A stretch of DNA of 64,000 nucleotides, from positions 186,001-250,000 of the forward strand of contig CAVZCV010000010.1 in the NCBI GenBank assembly GCA_963773875.1. Reading direction: 5' to 3'. This stretch comes from CAVTYH01 sp963773875. GTDB lineage: Bacteria > Planctomycetota > Planctomycetia > Pirellulales > JADZDJ01. Both the position numbers and the translations under genes were made by a program. Of the stretch, positions 9,150-18,301 are shown in pieces. Position 1 is the stretch's first letter, and each line of letters begins with the position of its first letter. Below the pieces are notes generated by a model, which saw only the letters and a list, made by a program, of their open reading frames with translations, was not told where the DNA came from and did no database searches.

Positions 9150-9746
9150 ATGCGCAGAAGTTCATGGGCCGCGGTTTGTATTGGCTGGGCGACCGTCGCG
9201 CTGGTCTGCGACGGACAGATTTCTTGGTCTCAGCCCGGCGGAAAATCCAAGGGCGCGCCTGCGGCGACTTCGCCCGCACCAACAACACCTGCAACAACTG
9301 CGGTCAGCGTCGCCGATCACCTGGCGTCACTCGATTTGCTCGCGGGCGAGTGGACCGGCGAACTGAATGGCATCGCTATGCATGTTTCTGCGAAATGGGA
9401 TGCCAACAAGAAATTCTTGCGTCGCGAGTTCTCGCTTTCTCACGGCGATGCCACGCTTGGCGGGTTGCAAGAAGTTGGTTGGGATCCGCTGTCCAAACAT
9501 ATTCGCTCCTGGATGTTCAACGACGACGGCAGCTATACCGATGGCATTTGGACGCTTGCAGGAAACTCGTGGATGGTGCTTGCCACGCGAGTGATGCCCG
9601 ATGGCAAAATCGCCAAGGCGACACAGGTTTACAAGTTTCCCGACCGGAACACGCTTGATTGGAGACTCATTGGCGGCACGATCGATGGGCAACCCGCCGG
9701 CGAAATGGAAATCGTGCTCAAACGCACCGGCGAGACGAAGAAATAG
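9150..9746 (+). CDS. Exported protein with DUF1579-like domain
   Basis: ATG 9150 opens a signal peptide (MRRSSWAAVCIGWATVALV). A Pro/Ala/Thr linker leads to a single beta-barrel-like domain beginning 'LLAGEWTGEL' and containing 'EVGWDPLSKHIRSWMF', 'DDGSYTDGIWTL', 'ATRVMPDGK', 'TLDWRLIGGTIDGQP'. The same pattern makes up the C-terminal half of the protein at 12757-13755, so the two are paralogous. The fold resembles lipocalin-like DUF1579 domains; the ligand is unknown. Confidence 0.65.
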   Translation: MRRSSWAAVCIGWATVALVCDGQISWSQPGGKSKGAPAATSPAPTTPATTAVSVADHLASLDLLAGEWTGELNGIAMHVSAKWDANKKFLRREFSLSHGDATLGGLQEVGWDPLSKHIRSWMFNDDGSYTDGIWTLAGNSWMVLATRVMPDGKIAKATQVYKFPDRNTLDWRLIGGTIDGQPAGEMEIVLKRTGETKK

Positions 9747-9791
9747 CCGCGAGATTCCCGAACGACACGAAATTTATCTTTTGGTGCTCCT

Positions 9792-10621
9792 ATGCCATGC
9801 GGTGCAAATAAAATTTGGCGTTTGATTCTGGTGGCGGGCTTCTCACTTTCCGCCTGTGCGCTTTCCGCTCAGCAGTTGCGACAGCCGAAATCCGTCGCTT
9901 CGCCTGGCGACCAGACGAAAGCTGGCGCGCCGAGCGATCAAGCCAAGGACCCTCCACCAAATCAGCCCAAAGCGGCTGCAAATCAAGGAAAAGGTGGAGC
10001 AACCACAATCAATACTCCCACGAAGGCGGAAATCCTGGCCAGTCCGGAGTGGAAACAAATGAGCGATGAGTATCAGCAGTGGCTGGCCTCGCAAGTCATT
10101 TATACGCCGGCCGATATCCAGCGCATCAGTGCAAACTTGAGCGCGCAGATTCAATCTTTGCCGGCCGACGAGATGCAAGGCTTCATCAACGATTGGCTCG
10201 CTAAGCTCAAGGTGCTCAACGGCAAAAACTTTCAAGACGCTCAGCAGTGGCTAGGCACGTACCTTTCCGTGTTGACCGATGGGTATCGTCGGCAAACTTT
10301 GAAACAGTTGGGACTCACCGATGTTGCCAATATGTCGGCCGCACAGCTCGATGATGCCGTAACGCGAATTCGCGCGCAGCAACTTGCAACGCAGCAAGGC
10401 CAGGCGGCGTACCAGCAGAGCCAGCAGATTACCGCCCGTACCATTCAGCAAAATAACGCAGCTGGCCAACAGGCCGATCAACAAGCAGGCTCGCCCGGTG
10501 CGGCGCAATTTGGCACGAACCCCTCGCCCGGCCGCGCCCAAAATTCAATCCGGCGCCCGCTCGGCAACTACCAATGTATGTCGACGGTTACGGTCGCATC
10601 GGGTTCGGCTTGCCGTTCTAG
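9792..10621 (+). CDS. Exported Gln/Pro-rich hypothetical protein (probable frameshift near the C terminus)
   Basis: ATG 9792 gives a signal peptide (IWRLILVAGFSLSACALSAQ), a Pro/Lys/Ala linker, a helical domain (about 75-215) and a Gln/Ala-rich tail. The frame of the start stays open into the DUF1254 gene and would make a 768-residue fusion. However, the second gene has its own ribosome-binding site, ATG and signal peptide. The alternative frame ends sensibly in 'PARQLPMYVDGYGRIGFGLPF' at 10619-10621, so a base is probably missing in the CCC run near 10540. Function unknown. Confidence 0.55.
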
Positions 10622-10663
10622 AATGCAGCTTTTCCGTGGTTTCTCTCCCACAAAGGACTGTGC

Positions 10664-12098
10664 CATGAAACCCGTAGGCGCAAGTTCGACGCTTAAAATT
10701 CTTTTCGTCGCGTTCGCGATTTTCGTGGCAATTTCGGCGGCGCCCATGCAGTCGGTCATGGTGCGGATGAGCGAAGACGACGCCAAAAAGATTGGCGTCG
10801 ACGCGTACATTTACGCTTATCCGCTCGTCACGATGGAGATGACGCGCCGCGAGATGACGAACGTCGAAGTTCCCAAAGACGGCCACGCGCCGATGGGTCA
10901 GTTCTACAATTCCCGCACATATCCAGATGCTTCATTCAAAGATGTGACTGCGCCAAATGCCGACACGCTATATTCAACTGCCTGGCTTGATCTTTCCAAG
11001 GAGCCGTACATTTTGAGCCTGCCCGACGAAGGCGATCGATACTTTCTGATACCGATGCTCAGTGGCTGGACCGATGTGTTTCAAGTTCCCGGCAAGCGCA
11101 CCACCGGCGATAAAGCGCAAAAGTACGCGATCGTTGGCCCTGGCTGGAAGGGACGTTTGCCCGACGGCGTGCCGGCATACAACTCGCCAACGAACATGGT
11201 CTGGATTTTAGGTCGCACGTATTGCACGGGCACTCCGGACGATTATAAGGCGGTACACGCACTGCAAGATAAATATTCGCTTGTGCCAGCCAGCGCCTAC
11301 GGCAAATCGTACACGCCGCCAAAAGGCAAGGTCGATTCGAAAATCGACATGAAGACCCCGGTCCGCGAGCAAGTTAATGCCATGGAGGCCGGCGAGTGCT
11401 TCAAACTGTTGGCTGTGCTGTTGAAAACCAATCCACCACAGAAAGCCGATGGCCCTATGGTCGAAAGGCTCGCCAAGATCGGACTGGTGCCGGGCAAAGA
11501 TTTCGACATCAGCAAGCTCGATCCCGCGGTGCAAAAAGGGTTGCAAGCTGCGATTGGACCGGCGCAGGAAAAAATTGCCGGCCATATGAAGGACGCCGGA
11601 AAATTCGTAAACGGTTGGGTGTACCCAGTGCCCGGTGGCCAGTATGGCGTCGATTATCTGCAGCGAGCCACGATTGCGTATTTCGGGCTGGGCTGCAACC
11701 GGACGAAAGATGCGGTCTATCCAACCTCCGAAACCGATGCCGACGGCCAGCCTTACAGCGGCGCGAATCAATACGTGCTGCACTTCGCCAGCAAATACGA
11801 GCTGCCGCCCGTCAACGCGTTCTGGTCGCTAACAATGTATAACGCCGCTTATTTCTTCGTCGCCAATCCGTTGAATCGCTACACGCTAAGTTTGCGCGAT
11901 GCTCTCAAAGAGAATTCCGACGGCTCGATCGATTTTTATATCCAGAATGAAAATCCAGGCGGCGAAAAAGAAGCGAACTGGCTGCCTGCGCCGAAAGATA
12001 AATTCGTGCTAATGCTGCGAATGTACTGGCCGAAGGAAGCTTCCCCCTCGATTTTGAACGGCACCTGGGAACCGCCGCCGGTCAAGCTCGTTAAATAA
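10664..12098 (+). CDS. Exported DUF1254/DUF1214 domain protein
   Basis: ATG 10664 follows AAAGGAC and starts a signal peptide (LKILFVAFAIFVAISAAP). The DUF1254 half has 'DAYIYAYPLVTMEMTRRE', 'APNADTLYSTAWLDLSKEP', 'YFLIPMLSGWTDVFQVPGKR' and 'NMVWILGRTYCTGTPDD'. The DUF1214 half has 'RATIAYFGLGCNRTKDAVYP', 'PPVNAFWSLTMYNAAYFFV' and 'WLPAPKDKFVLMLRMYWP'. This is the normal two-domain arrangement and length (478 residues). Proteins of this family are periplasmic and widespread; the enzymatic role is not established. Confidence 0.88.
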
Positions 12099-12141
12099 GC
12101 GGCAATTTGCCGATTTCGAGGCCCATCAGCACAGAATAACA

Positions 12142-12170
12142 TTGAAAAATCGCGGTTTTCACGGTATACT
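12142..12170 (+). promoter_or_regulatory. Predicted sigma70-type promoter
   Basis: TTGAAA (12142-12147) and TATACT (12165-12170) are separated by exactly 17 bases in a 260-base gap after the DUF1254 gene. They face the small membrane protein gene at 12360. The gap otherwise contains no recognisable gene. Confidence 0.55.
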
Positions 12171-12359
12171 GTAAGTGTGCTTGATCCGCTCGCGAGGGGC
12201 GGCTCTTTATTCGTTGCGGTGCAACCAAATTAACGTTGCTCGCGCAAGCGATTTTCTTGGGCCACGCTGGCCATTACACGAATGCTCTTCAGCGCGGATT
12301 CTATTCTGCATTGAGCGTGAGATGCCGAAAGAGTCCCGATCTTTCGAATGAGGTGCTTT

Positions 12360-12584
12360 ATGACCGATCGTGAAACCATTACTGCAGAAGTGAAAGGCGC
12401 CGGCCGAATGGTCGGTCACGGCGTGGCGTTAGTGCTCGGCCTGCTGCTGCTCGTCGTCGGCATGGCGATGGGGGTCAGCCTCGTGCTGCTGCCAATCGGA
12501 TTGTTAGTCGCTCTGGCCGGATTTCTGCTAATTGTGGCAGGCATGTACGCGGGCCCGACTACAAGGCCGCCTGAGATCGATTGA
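12360..12584 (+). CDS. Small two-helix membrane protein
   Basis: 74 residues from ATG 12360 (GAGG 8-11 bases upstream). A polar head (MTDRETITAEVKGAGRM) is followed by two hydrophobic segments (VALVLGLLLLVVGMAMGVSL and LLPIGLLVALAGFLLIVAGM) and a short tail. No family recognised; probably an inner-membrane protein. Confidence 0.6.
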   Translation: MTDRETITAEVKGAGRMVGHGVALVLGLLLLVVGMAMGVSLVLLPIGLLVALAGFLLIVAGMYAGPTTRPPEID

Positions 12585-12756
12585 TCCATCGGGCGACGAC
12601 GTTTTACCGCAGTTTTCTCCGCGATTTCTAAAGCGGACGCGGTTATTTTTGTCGCGTTTTCTGCACAATGGTGTGCTAACCTTACGGTAGTTGACGATTG
12701 CGCCGCCGCGAGGCGACGCAGATCGCATTCTCACTTCGCGGCAACGAGCCAGCATC

Positions 12757-13755
12757 ATGGAAAGCCCATTCGCCCGTCGATCGTCGTGCGTATTTCTCGC
12801 GATCGCCAGTGCCTTAACTGTTGCAATTAATTCGAGCGCCGCGGATCCCACGGCCGATCGGGCAGCGGCTGAAAAAACGATTCGCCAATCGGCGGACGAT
12901 TTCACCAAGGCGTTCAACGCCGGCGATGCCAAGAAGATTGCCGCACTGTGGACTGCCGGTGGCATGATGTCCGATGAAACCGGTCGCACTTTGAGAGGTC
13001 AAAAGGCGATCGAAGACGAATACACCGCGTTCTTCAAAAGTCACCCCGGCGCGCAAATTGAAATCGCGATCCAATCGATCGATTTCCCCGCCCCGAACAT
13101 GGCGGTCGAAGAAGGTACCGGAATCATGACGTTCAAGGACGGCGGGCCAACTTCGAGCAGCCGTTACTCGGCCGTGCACACACTGCAAGATGGCAAATGG
13201 CAGATGGCAACCGTGCGGGAGGCGAGCGCTCAAGTGGCGCCGAGCACCGCCGATCGATTGCAACCCATCGCCTGGCTTATTGGCAAATGGCAAGCGAAGA
13301 CCGAGAAAATCACGGCGACGAGCGATTTTCATTGGGTCGCGAACAAGAACTTCATCGTTCGAAATTACGATGTGCAAAGCGGCGGCACGGTAAGATCGAC
13401 CGGCGTGCAAATCATCGGTTGGGATCCGCGCTCCCAGCAACCGCGCTCCTGGTCGTTCGATTCCAGTGGCGGCTTCGGCGGCGGAGTTTGGATGCCCATG
13501 CCCGATGGCTGGCGCGTCGATTCCAGCGGCGTCATGGCCGATGGCACGCCCACTTCGTCGCGCGATTTTGTGATTCGCGTGCCCGGCGACGATAACGTCT
13601 TCGGCTGGCGTTCCACGAATCGCATGGCAGGCGGCACGCCGCTGGCCGACACGTCGGAAATCGTTCTCGATCGCATGCCCGACGCCAAGCTGAACGACAA
13701 GCAAATGAAAGACGACAAAAAGACGAATGAGAAGACGACAGCCGAGAAAAAATAG
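12757..13755 (+). CDS. Exported protein with NTF2-like (DUF4440/SgcJ) and DUF1579-like domains
   Basis: ATG 12757 opens a signal peptide (SSCVFLAIASALTVAINSSA). Residues about 30-145 form an NTF2-like domain: 'TIRQSADDFTKAFNAGDAKK', 'ALWTAGGMMSDETGRTLRG' and 'DGKWQMATVRE' are typical of SgcJ/EcaC-like proteins. Residues about 155-320 form a DUF1579-like domain matching the gene at 9150 ('GWDPRSQQPRSWSFDSSGG', 'DGWRVDSSGVMADG'). The C terminus is a Lys-rich tail (KDDKKTNEKTTAEKK). It probably binds a small hydrophobic ligand in the periplasm; substrate unknown. Confidence 0.7.
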   Translation: MESPFARRSSCVFLAIASALTVAINSSAADPTADRAAAEKTIRQSADDFTKAFNAGDAKKIAALWTAGGMMSDETGRTLRGQKAIEDEYTAFFKSHPGAQIEIAIQSIDFPAPNMAVEEGTGIMTFKDGGPTSSSRYSAVHTLQDGKWQMATVREASAQVAPSTADRLQPIAWLIGKWQAKTEKITATSDFHWVANKNFIVRNYDVQSGGTVRSTGVQIIGWDPRSQQPRSWSFDSSGGFGGGVWMPMPDGWRVDSSGVMADGTPTSSRDFVIRVPGDDNVFGWRSTNRMAGGTPLADTSEIVLDRMPDAKLNDKQMKDDKKTNEKTTAEKK

Positions 13756-13845
13756 CCGGCGACCGCGGTTCGCATCGCCAAGATCGCGCGTGCCACCCGG
13801 CCGCAATCCGACAACACACCAATTCCCAGTCCGGACAACACGACC

Positions 13846-15306
13846 ATGAAAACGACCATTTTCAAATTTGCCCTTGGCATCGCAATTTGTGCGGCCTTCA
13901 CCGGCACGGCAGGCGCCCGCGGCTTCGGCGGCGGCGGTGGATTTCACGGCGGCGGAATGGGTGGGTTCGGCGGCGGCGGATTCCACGGCGGCGATTTTGG
14001 TGGCGGCGGTTTCGGTGGCGATCGCTTTGGTGGTGGCGGCTTCAGCGGTGGCGGTTACAGTGCAGACCGTTTCGGTGGCGGTGGCTACAGTGCCGATCGC
14101 TTTGGCGGCTATGGCGGCTACAACGCCGATCGTTTCAGCGGCTTCAACGATTTCGCCGCCCAGCGTCCCGCCGGGTTCGATAATTTCCGTCCCGACGCCG
14201 GATTTCGTCCCGACAATTTCGCCGGCAATCGCCCCGACGGTTTCGATGCCGCCCGCATCGGCGGATTCAACGACAACAACGTTCGCAACTTCGATTCCGG
14301 CGCCGCCGTCAATCGCACCAACCTGAACAGCTTCCTCGGCCTACCCACCGATGCCGGGCTGCACGCCGCAGGCGGCGAGGCAACTGCGCGGTTCGACAAT
14401 CTTCGCCCAGCCGCCGACCGTCCCGCTGCACTAGATCGCCCCGCCACCGATCGACCGAGCGCGCTGAATCGCCCCAATGAAAACCATCCCAACGATCTGC
14501 GCCCGAATGAAAATCGCACAAACGATCTTCGCCCCGCCGAGCGTTCCATGAACGACGGCAATCATCCGCTCGCGGACCATGGCATCCATCCGGCCGGCTA
14601 TCGTCCGTTTTCGCCCACGTACATGCACTCCCAACGCTTGGCGTGCCAGCACTGGTACAACGATCATCACTTCTTCACGGCCGGCTGGATCAACAATCAT
14701 CATTGGGGTTGGTGCCCCTGGGGTTGGACGCCCTTCGCCTGGGCCGATGCCATTTGGGCTCCATGCCTGTGGATCGACTTGGCGCCGTGGATCGAATTCG
14801 CCGGCCCACCGGTGTATTACAACTACGGCGATAACATCACTATTCAAAACGATTACGTGTACTACGGCTCGCAGCCGGTAGAAACCACGCAGCAGTACTA
14901 TCAATCGGCGTACGATCTTTCGAGCACGGGCACGCAAGACCCGCCGAACGATGCCAAGTGGCTGCCGCTGGGCGTGTTCGGCCTGATGCCGCAAGGCCAG
15001 ACCGTGCCGCAAATGGTGTTTCAGCTCGCGGTCGATAAATCAGGCACCATCCGCGGCAACTATTACGATCAGGTTTCCGACACCACACTGCCGGTTCACG
15101 GCGCGGTCGATAAGAAAAACCAACGCGTCGCCTGGCAGGTGGGCGATAACAAAAACCTGGTGGTCGAAACCGGCCTCTACAATCTGACCAAAGACGAATC
15201 GCCCGCGCTCGTGCACTTCGGCGCGAGCTCCACGGTGCAAGAAACTCTGGTGCGCATCAATAAGCCCACCCAGGGCGACGCTGCCGCCAAGCCCGCCGGC
15301 AATTGA
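13846..15306 (+). CDS. Gly-rich mu-protocadherin-like cell-surface protein
   Basis: 486 residues. Signal peptide (MKTTIFKFALGIAICAAFTG), then about 90 residues of GGGGF/HGG repeats with a recurring (Y/F)SADRFGG unit, then a Pro/Asn/Asp-rich region with 'RPxENxxNDLRP' repeats. A Trp/His-rich domain follows ('WYNDHHFFTAGWINNHHWGW', 'CPWGWTPFAWADAIW'). The C-terminal part (WLPLGVFGLMPQGQ... ending KPAGN) resembles the end of planctomycete proteins annotated as mu-protocadherin-like. Secreted; probably part of the envelope or matrix. A basic gap of about 90 bases separates it from the preceding gene. Confidence 0.65.
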   Translation: MKTTIFKFALGIAICAAFTGTAGARGFGGGGGFHGGGMGGFGGGGFHGGDFGGGGFGGDRFGGGGFSGGGYSADRFGGGGYSADRFGGYGGYNADRFSGFNDFAAQRPAGFDNFRPDAGFRPDNFAGNRPDGFDAARIGGFNDNNVRNFDSGAAVNRTNLNSFLGLPTDAGLHAAGGEATARFDNLRPAADRPAALDRPATDRPSALNRPNENHPNDLRPNENRTNDLRPAERSMNDGNHPLADHGIHPAGYRPFSPTYMHSQRLACQHWYNDHHFFTAGWINNHHWGWCPWGWTPFAWADAIWAPCLWIDLAPWIEFAGPPVYYNYGDNITIQNDYVYYGSQPVETTQQYYQSAYDLSSTGTQDPPNDAKWLPLGVFGLMPQGQTVPQMVFQLAVDKSGTIRGNYYDQVSDTTLPVHGAVDKKNQRVAWQVGDNKNLVVETGLYNLTKDESPALVHFGASSTVQETLVRINKPTQGDAAAKPAGN

Positions 15307-15349
15307 TCGCCACCCGGCTGATCGGCATCCCCGCCCCCGCCACGCGTCA

Positions 15350-15384
15350 TTTAGCCCCCCGGCCACGGCCCGCGGGAATGTGAG
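15350..15384 (+). repeat. Palindromic REP-like element, copy 1 (diverged)
   Basis: TTTAGCCCCCCGGCCACGGC followed by CCGCGGG, preceded by CCCCCGCCACGCG. It is related to the two copies at 17628 and 17682, although its right half is altered. It lies between convergent genes and could act as a transcript-end hairpin. Confidence 0.5.
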
Positions 15385-15405
15385 ACCGGCCCGCAGGCCT
15401 TAGAA

Positions 15406-16605
15406 TCAGCTGGCCGGTAAAGACTGAATCAACCGCTCCATCTGATCTAACATCTGCTGCGCCAGCCGATCGAATGGATGATCACGATAGCGCTCCGCAA
15501 AATCAGTCGCCGCTTGGGCATAGCTTGAATTGGTTAACACCCGGTCAATCGCGAGACAAATTCCCACGGCGTCGGTAGTTCTCGCACTAATGCTTGCGCC
15601 GAATCGGTCGATGGCAGCAGCCAACAAGCTTTGCTCCAGATACGGCGGAACGTGGACGAGCGGTTTGCCGGCGAGCAGCATTGCGACGCAAGTACCGTGA
15701 TTGGCATTGGTGAGTGCCAAATCGCAATTCCTAGCAGCTTCGCGTATGTCGATTGGACCGTTGGCAAAGCGCAGTCGGCTCGACTCATATTTCGCCTTGT
15801 CGGAGGAGTCAAGGCCGTCCACGTAAACGACGGCATTAATCCGTGATTCAGCTAAATTCGCCAGCAATTGAAGCAGGGCGGGGAAGGGCTTTAAATACGC
15901 GAACAAGCAGGGTTCAGCACCCGGCCGAACGAAGGGTTCACCGGGAAGTCCATACGGCCAAGCGCCCCAGTATTGAGTTTCACTTCGGCCCTCAAAATGA
16001 TCGAGCTCGCGAAACGTCAGCAGGAAATGCCGGGTTGTTCCGTCGTGGTAAAGTCCTGATACGCTCTGCAGTGTCGGCAGTTGGCGTGCAGCCAATACAG
16101 CATTCATCGTCGCCAATAGTTGTCGTTCGCGTGAATGCGCTGCCTCACGATCCTCAAGCTTGATTCTGCGCAATATTCGCAGCGGGGATTCGTCGACAGG
16201 GCAGAAAAATCCTGTGCCCACCGTGGCCACAGCGAAATGTGTTCCCCGCGCGGCCAAGAGCGCAGTCGGGCTGTGGTCGCAAATCATGAGGTCCGGCGCT
16301 ACAAATTTGAAGAGACTGCGCCAAGCATCCACGTGAGATGCCAATGAAGTTTCATCGTCGAAGCCAATGGTCAAAAGCAGGTCGGCAAAGTTCACGATCG
16401 TCTGTGACGCTCGCTTTCGGCGCACATTCCACGGCGCGGCCAGCAAGACAATTCGCTCATCATTGATGACCCGCCGGACTTGCGACAAATCTTTAGCCGC
16501 AAGAAACAGCTGGTGTCCGCGCAAGAGTCCGGCGGCAAGCGGCCGCAAATTCATCAAGTGCCCCAGCCCGCCGCCGAGCTCCCAAGTAAGCAATATCCGA
16601 CCCAT
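15406..16605 (-). CDS. Glycosyltransferase of the UGT/MGT type
   Basis: 399 residues, GT-B fold. The N terminus MGRILLTWELGGGLGHLMNL carries the GGxGH acceptor-side loop. The C-terminal domain has 'REAARNCDLALTNANHGTC', 'LLAGKPLVHVPPYLEQSLLA' and 'IDRFGASISARTTD', corresponding to the donor-binding region of GT1-like enzymes. It transfers a sugar from an unknown nucleotide-sugar donor. ATG 16605 follows GGGAG. An IS element ends only 28 bases upstream, so the original promoter has been displaced. Confidence 0.8.
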   Translation of the reverse strand: MGRILLTWELGGGLGHLMNLRPLAAGLLRGHQLFLAAKDLSQVRRVINDERIVLLAAPWNVRRKRASQTIVNFADLLLTIGFDDETSLASHVDAWRSLFKFVAPDLMICDHSPTALLAARGTHFAVATVGTGFFCPVDESPLRILRRIKLEDREAAHSRERQLLATMNAVLAARQLPTLQSVSGLYHDGTTRHFLLTFRELDHFEGRSETQYWGAWPYGLPGEPFVRPGAEPCLFAYLKPFPALLQLLANLAESRINAVVYVDGLDSSDKAKYESSRLRFANGPIDIREAARNCDLALTNANHGTCVAMLLAGKPLVHVPPYLEQSLLAAAIDRFGASISARTTDAVGICLAIDRVLTNSSYAQAATDFAERYRDHPFDRLAQQMLDQMERLIQSLPAS

Positions 16606-16632
16606 AACCAGAATCTCCCGACAGTCGTCTTA

Positions 16633-17539
16633 GAGCGTGTTTGGAAATTAGTTTTTGAGGCGTACGAGGCGACGTGACATGAGATTGATCATGCTGATGT
16701 GGAGCATTGTTTCGCTGGACCGTGTAGTTCGTTCGTAGTCCTTACTATTGCGGCGGCAGCGCGAGAGCCAGGCAAACGTACGTTCGACGATCCAGCGCTT
16801 GGGCAGCACGACGAACCCGCGAACTCCCACCGGCCGCAACACCGTTTGCAAGATCCAACCAAACGTGGCCTTCACCCAATCGGGCAATCCACTCCGGGCG
16901 TAGGCCGAATCGGCAAACAGAACTTTCAGTCGTCCAAAGCCCTGGCGCATCTGCGCAAGCAACAGCCGAGCGCCATCCTGATCTTGCACATCGGCGCGAT
17001 GCACAACCACGGCCAGGATCAGCCCCAGGGTATCGACCGCCAGATGGCGTTTGCGGCCGGTGACCTGTTTGCCGGCATCGTAGCCCCGAATTCCGCCGAC
17101 TTCCGTGGTGCGCACGCTCTGGCTGTCGAGAATCGCGGCGCTGGGCTTTGCCTTTCGCCCCGCCGTACGACGCACTCGCTCGCGGAGTTTGTCGTGGATC
17201 TCTTGCCACAAGCCCCAGAGTTGCCACTGCCAGAACAAATCGTAAACCGTTCGCCACTTGGGAAAGTCGCGCGGCAGCTGGCGCCACTGACAGCCCGTAC
17301 GGTTCACATACAAAATGGCATTGACCACCTGCCGCCGGCAGACTCGGCGAGGCCGACCCACGCGGCTGGGCGGCGGCAACCAAGGTCGGATCAATTGCCA
17401 TTGCTCGTCGGTCAAATCGCTGGAATAATTTCGCCCATCCATGGGTGCGGCTCCATCTGTGTTTTTGAAACACAACAAGACGATGGAGCCGTACCTTTTT
17501 CATGAATCTCACGCAAGAGCTCAATTTCCAAACACGCTC
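16633..17539. mobile_element. IS5-family insertion sequence (907 bp)
   Basis: Bounded by 17-bp perfect inverted repeats GAGCGTGTTTGGAAATT (16633-16649) and its complement (17523-17539), flanked by TTA on both sides (16630-16632 and 17540-17542), consistent with a 3-bp target duplication. It contains one intact transposase. The perfect repeats and intact gene suggest a recent arrival. Confidence 0.92.
16648..17442 (-). CDS. IS5-family DDE transposase
   Basis: 264 residues from ATG 17442 (MDGRNYSSDLTDEQWQLIRP). The N-terminal DUF4096-type domain is followed by the DDE catalytic region: D in 'AILDSQSVRTTEVGG', D in 'VLFADSAYARSG' and E in 'RWIVERTFAWLSRCRR'. The frame is intact and the stop lies inside the left inverted repeat. 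Upstream in-frame codons to 17478 exist, but the ATG at 17442 starts the conserved domain. Confidence 0.93.
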   Translation of the reverse strand: MDGRNYSSDLTDEQWQLIRPWLPPPSRVGRPRRVCRRQVVNAILYVNRTGCQWRQLPRDFPKWRTVYDLFWQWQLWGLWQEIHDKLRERVRRTAGRKAKPSAAILDSQSVRTTEVGGIRGYDAGKQVTGRKRHLAVDTLGLILAVVVHRADVQDQDGARLLLAQMRQGFGRLKVLFADSAYARSGLPDWVKATFGWILQTVLRPVGVRGFVVLPKRWIVERTFAWLSRCRRNSKDYERTTRSSETMLHISMINLMSRRLVRLKN

Positions 17540-17627
17540 TTAGAGCGCAACTGCCCGCCCTTGGAATTTCCTTGTCGACTATCCCTAATCGACGGCAACC
17601 ATCCCATTGGCCCCCGCCACGCGCTCG

Positions 17628-17660
17628 TTTAACCCCCCGGCCACTGGCCGGGAGCTAACG
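17628..17660 (+). repeat. Palindromic REP-like element, copy 2
   Basis: CCCCCCGGCCACTGGCCGGGAG forms a hairpin (CCCGGCCA with TGGCCGGG). It shares the leading CCCCCGCCACGCG...TTTA with copy 1 at 15350. Confidence 0.6.
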
Positions 17661-17681
17661 ATCAAACACCGCAATCATCCC

Positions 17682-17714
17682 TTTAGCCCACGGCCAATGG
17701 CCGTGGGGCTGACG
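17682..17714 (+). repeat. Palindromic REP-like element, copy 3
   Basis: TTTAGCCCACGGCCAATGGC followed by CGTGGGGCT gives a near-perfect 10-bp stem (CCCACGGCCA with TGGCCGTGGG). Confidence 0.65.
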
Positions 17715-17823
17715 ACACGCGCGCGGGTGCCACGCGCTCGGCGCAGGTCTCCCGACCTCGCCGCCTGCCCGACCGAAGGTCTCACGAGCAACCAAGCCCT
17801 CGCGATTTCACTTTCCCAAACCC

Positions 17824-17873
17824 GCTCTCGCCCTCACCCTCATCCTCGACAGAAGAGAGCCGGGGTGAGGGTG
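17824..17873 (+). repeat. Hairpin-forming intergenic repeat
   Basis: CCCTCACCC (17831-17839) pairs with GGGTGAGGG (17863-17871). It looks like one of the CCCTCACCC-type intergenic palindromes that are scattered in many high-GC genomes. Confidence 0.5.
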
Positions 17874-18301
17874 CGGCATGCCGGCAGAAATTACTGCAAG
17901 CCAAGGGCAGATGCAAGTTTGTGCTCGCCGAAGACGCTTCGGACCGCTCAAAATGGACACCACATTCACGGACCTAGCCAGCAGTGTGAATGCGGCGGCA
18001 ACTTTTCAAGACGTCGAATCGATCTTCAGCGCGAAACCCGTCGGCCTTCAGCTTGCCGCCGATTGCTGCCCACGGACTCGAATTGACTCGAGCAAATGCT
18101 TGCCAAAGCCCCCGTTTTAAGTGTCCGCAGCGGGTGTGGCGGTGACCTATATTTCAAGAAGCGATTCCGCACCATACGTGGCAACCTGCTAGGTGTCGAG
18201 TGGACCGCCTGCTGGGAGTTGCCATTGTCACGCTTGATCGCGATTACCATCGGAATATTCTTGACGATTCCCATCGGCATCGCCTGCGCAAAGTTGGATT
18301 T

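Larger units (their letters stand above)
17543..18301. other. Gene-poor region with repeats
   Basis: About 760 bases between the IS and the metalloprotease-like gene. It holds two REP-like palindromes (listed separately) and a long hairpin around 17831-17871. It also holds a short plus-strand frame from 17953 (MDTTFTDLASSVNAAATFQD...) that ends at 18120 without a recognisable domain. I see no gene that I can support. Confidence 0.5.

Noticed and set aside
12814..13986. Minus-strand frame of 390 codons
   Set aside because: Antisense to the NTF2/DUF1579 gene, Arg/Ala-rich, no motif.
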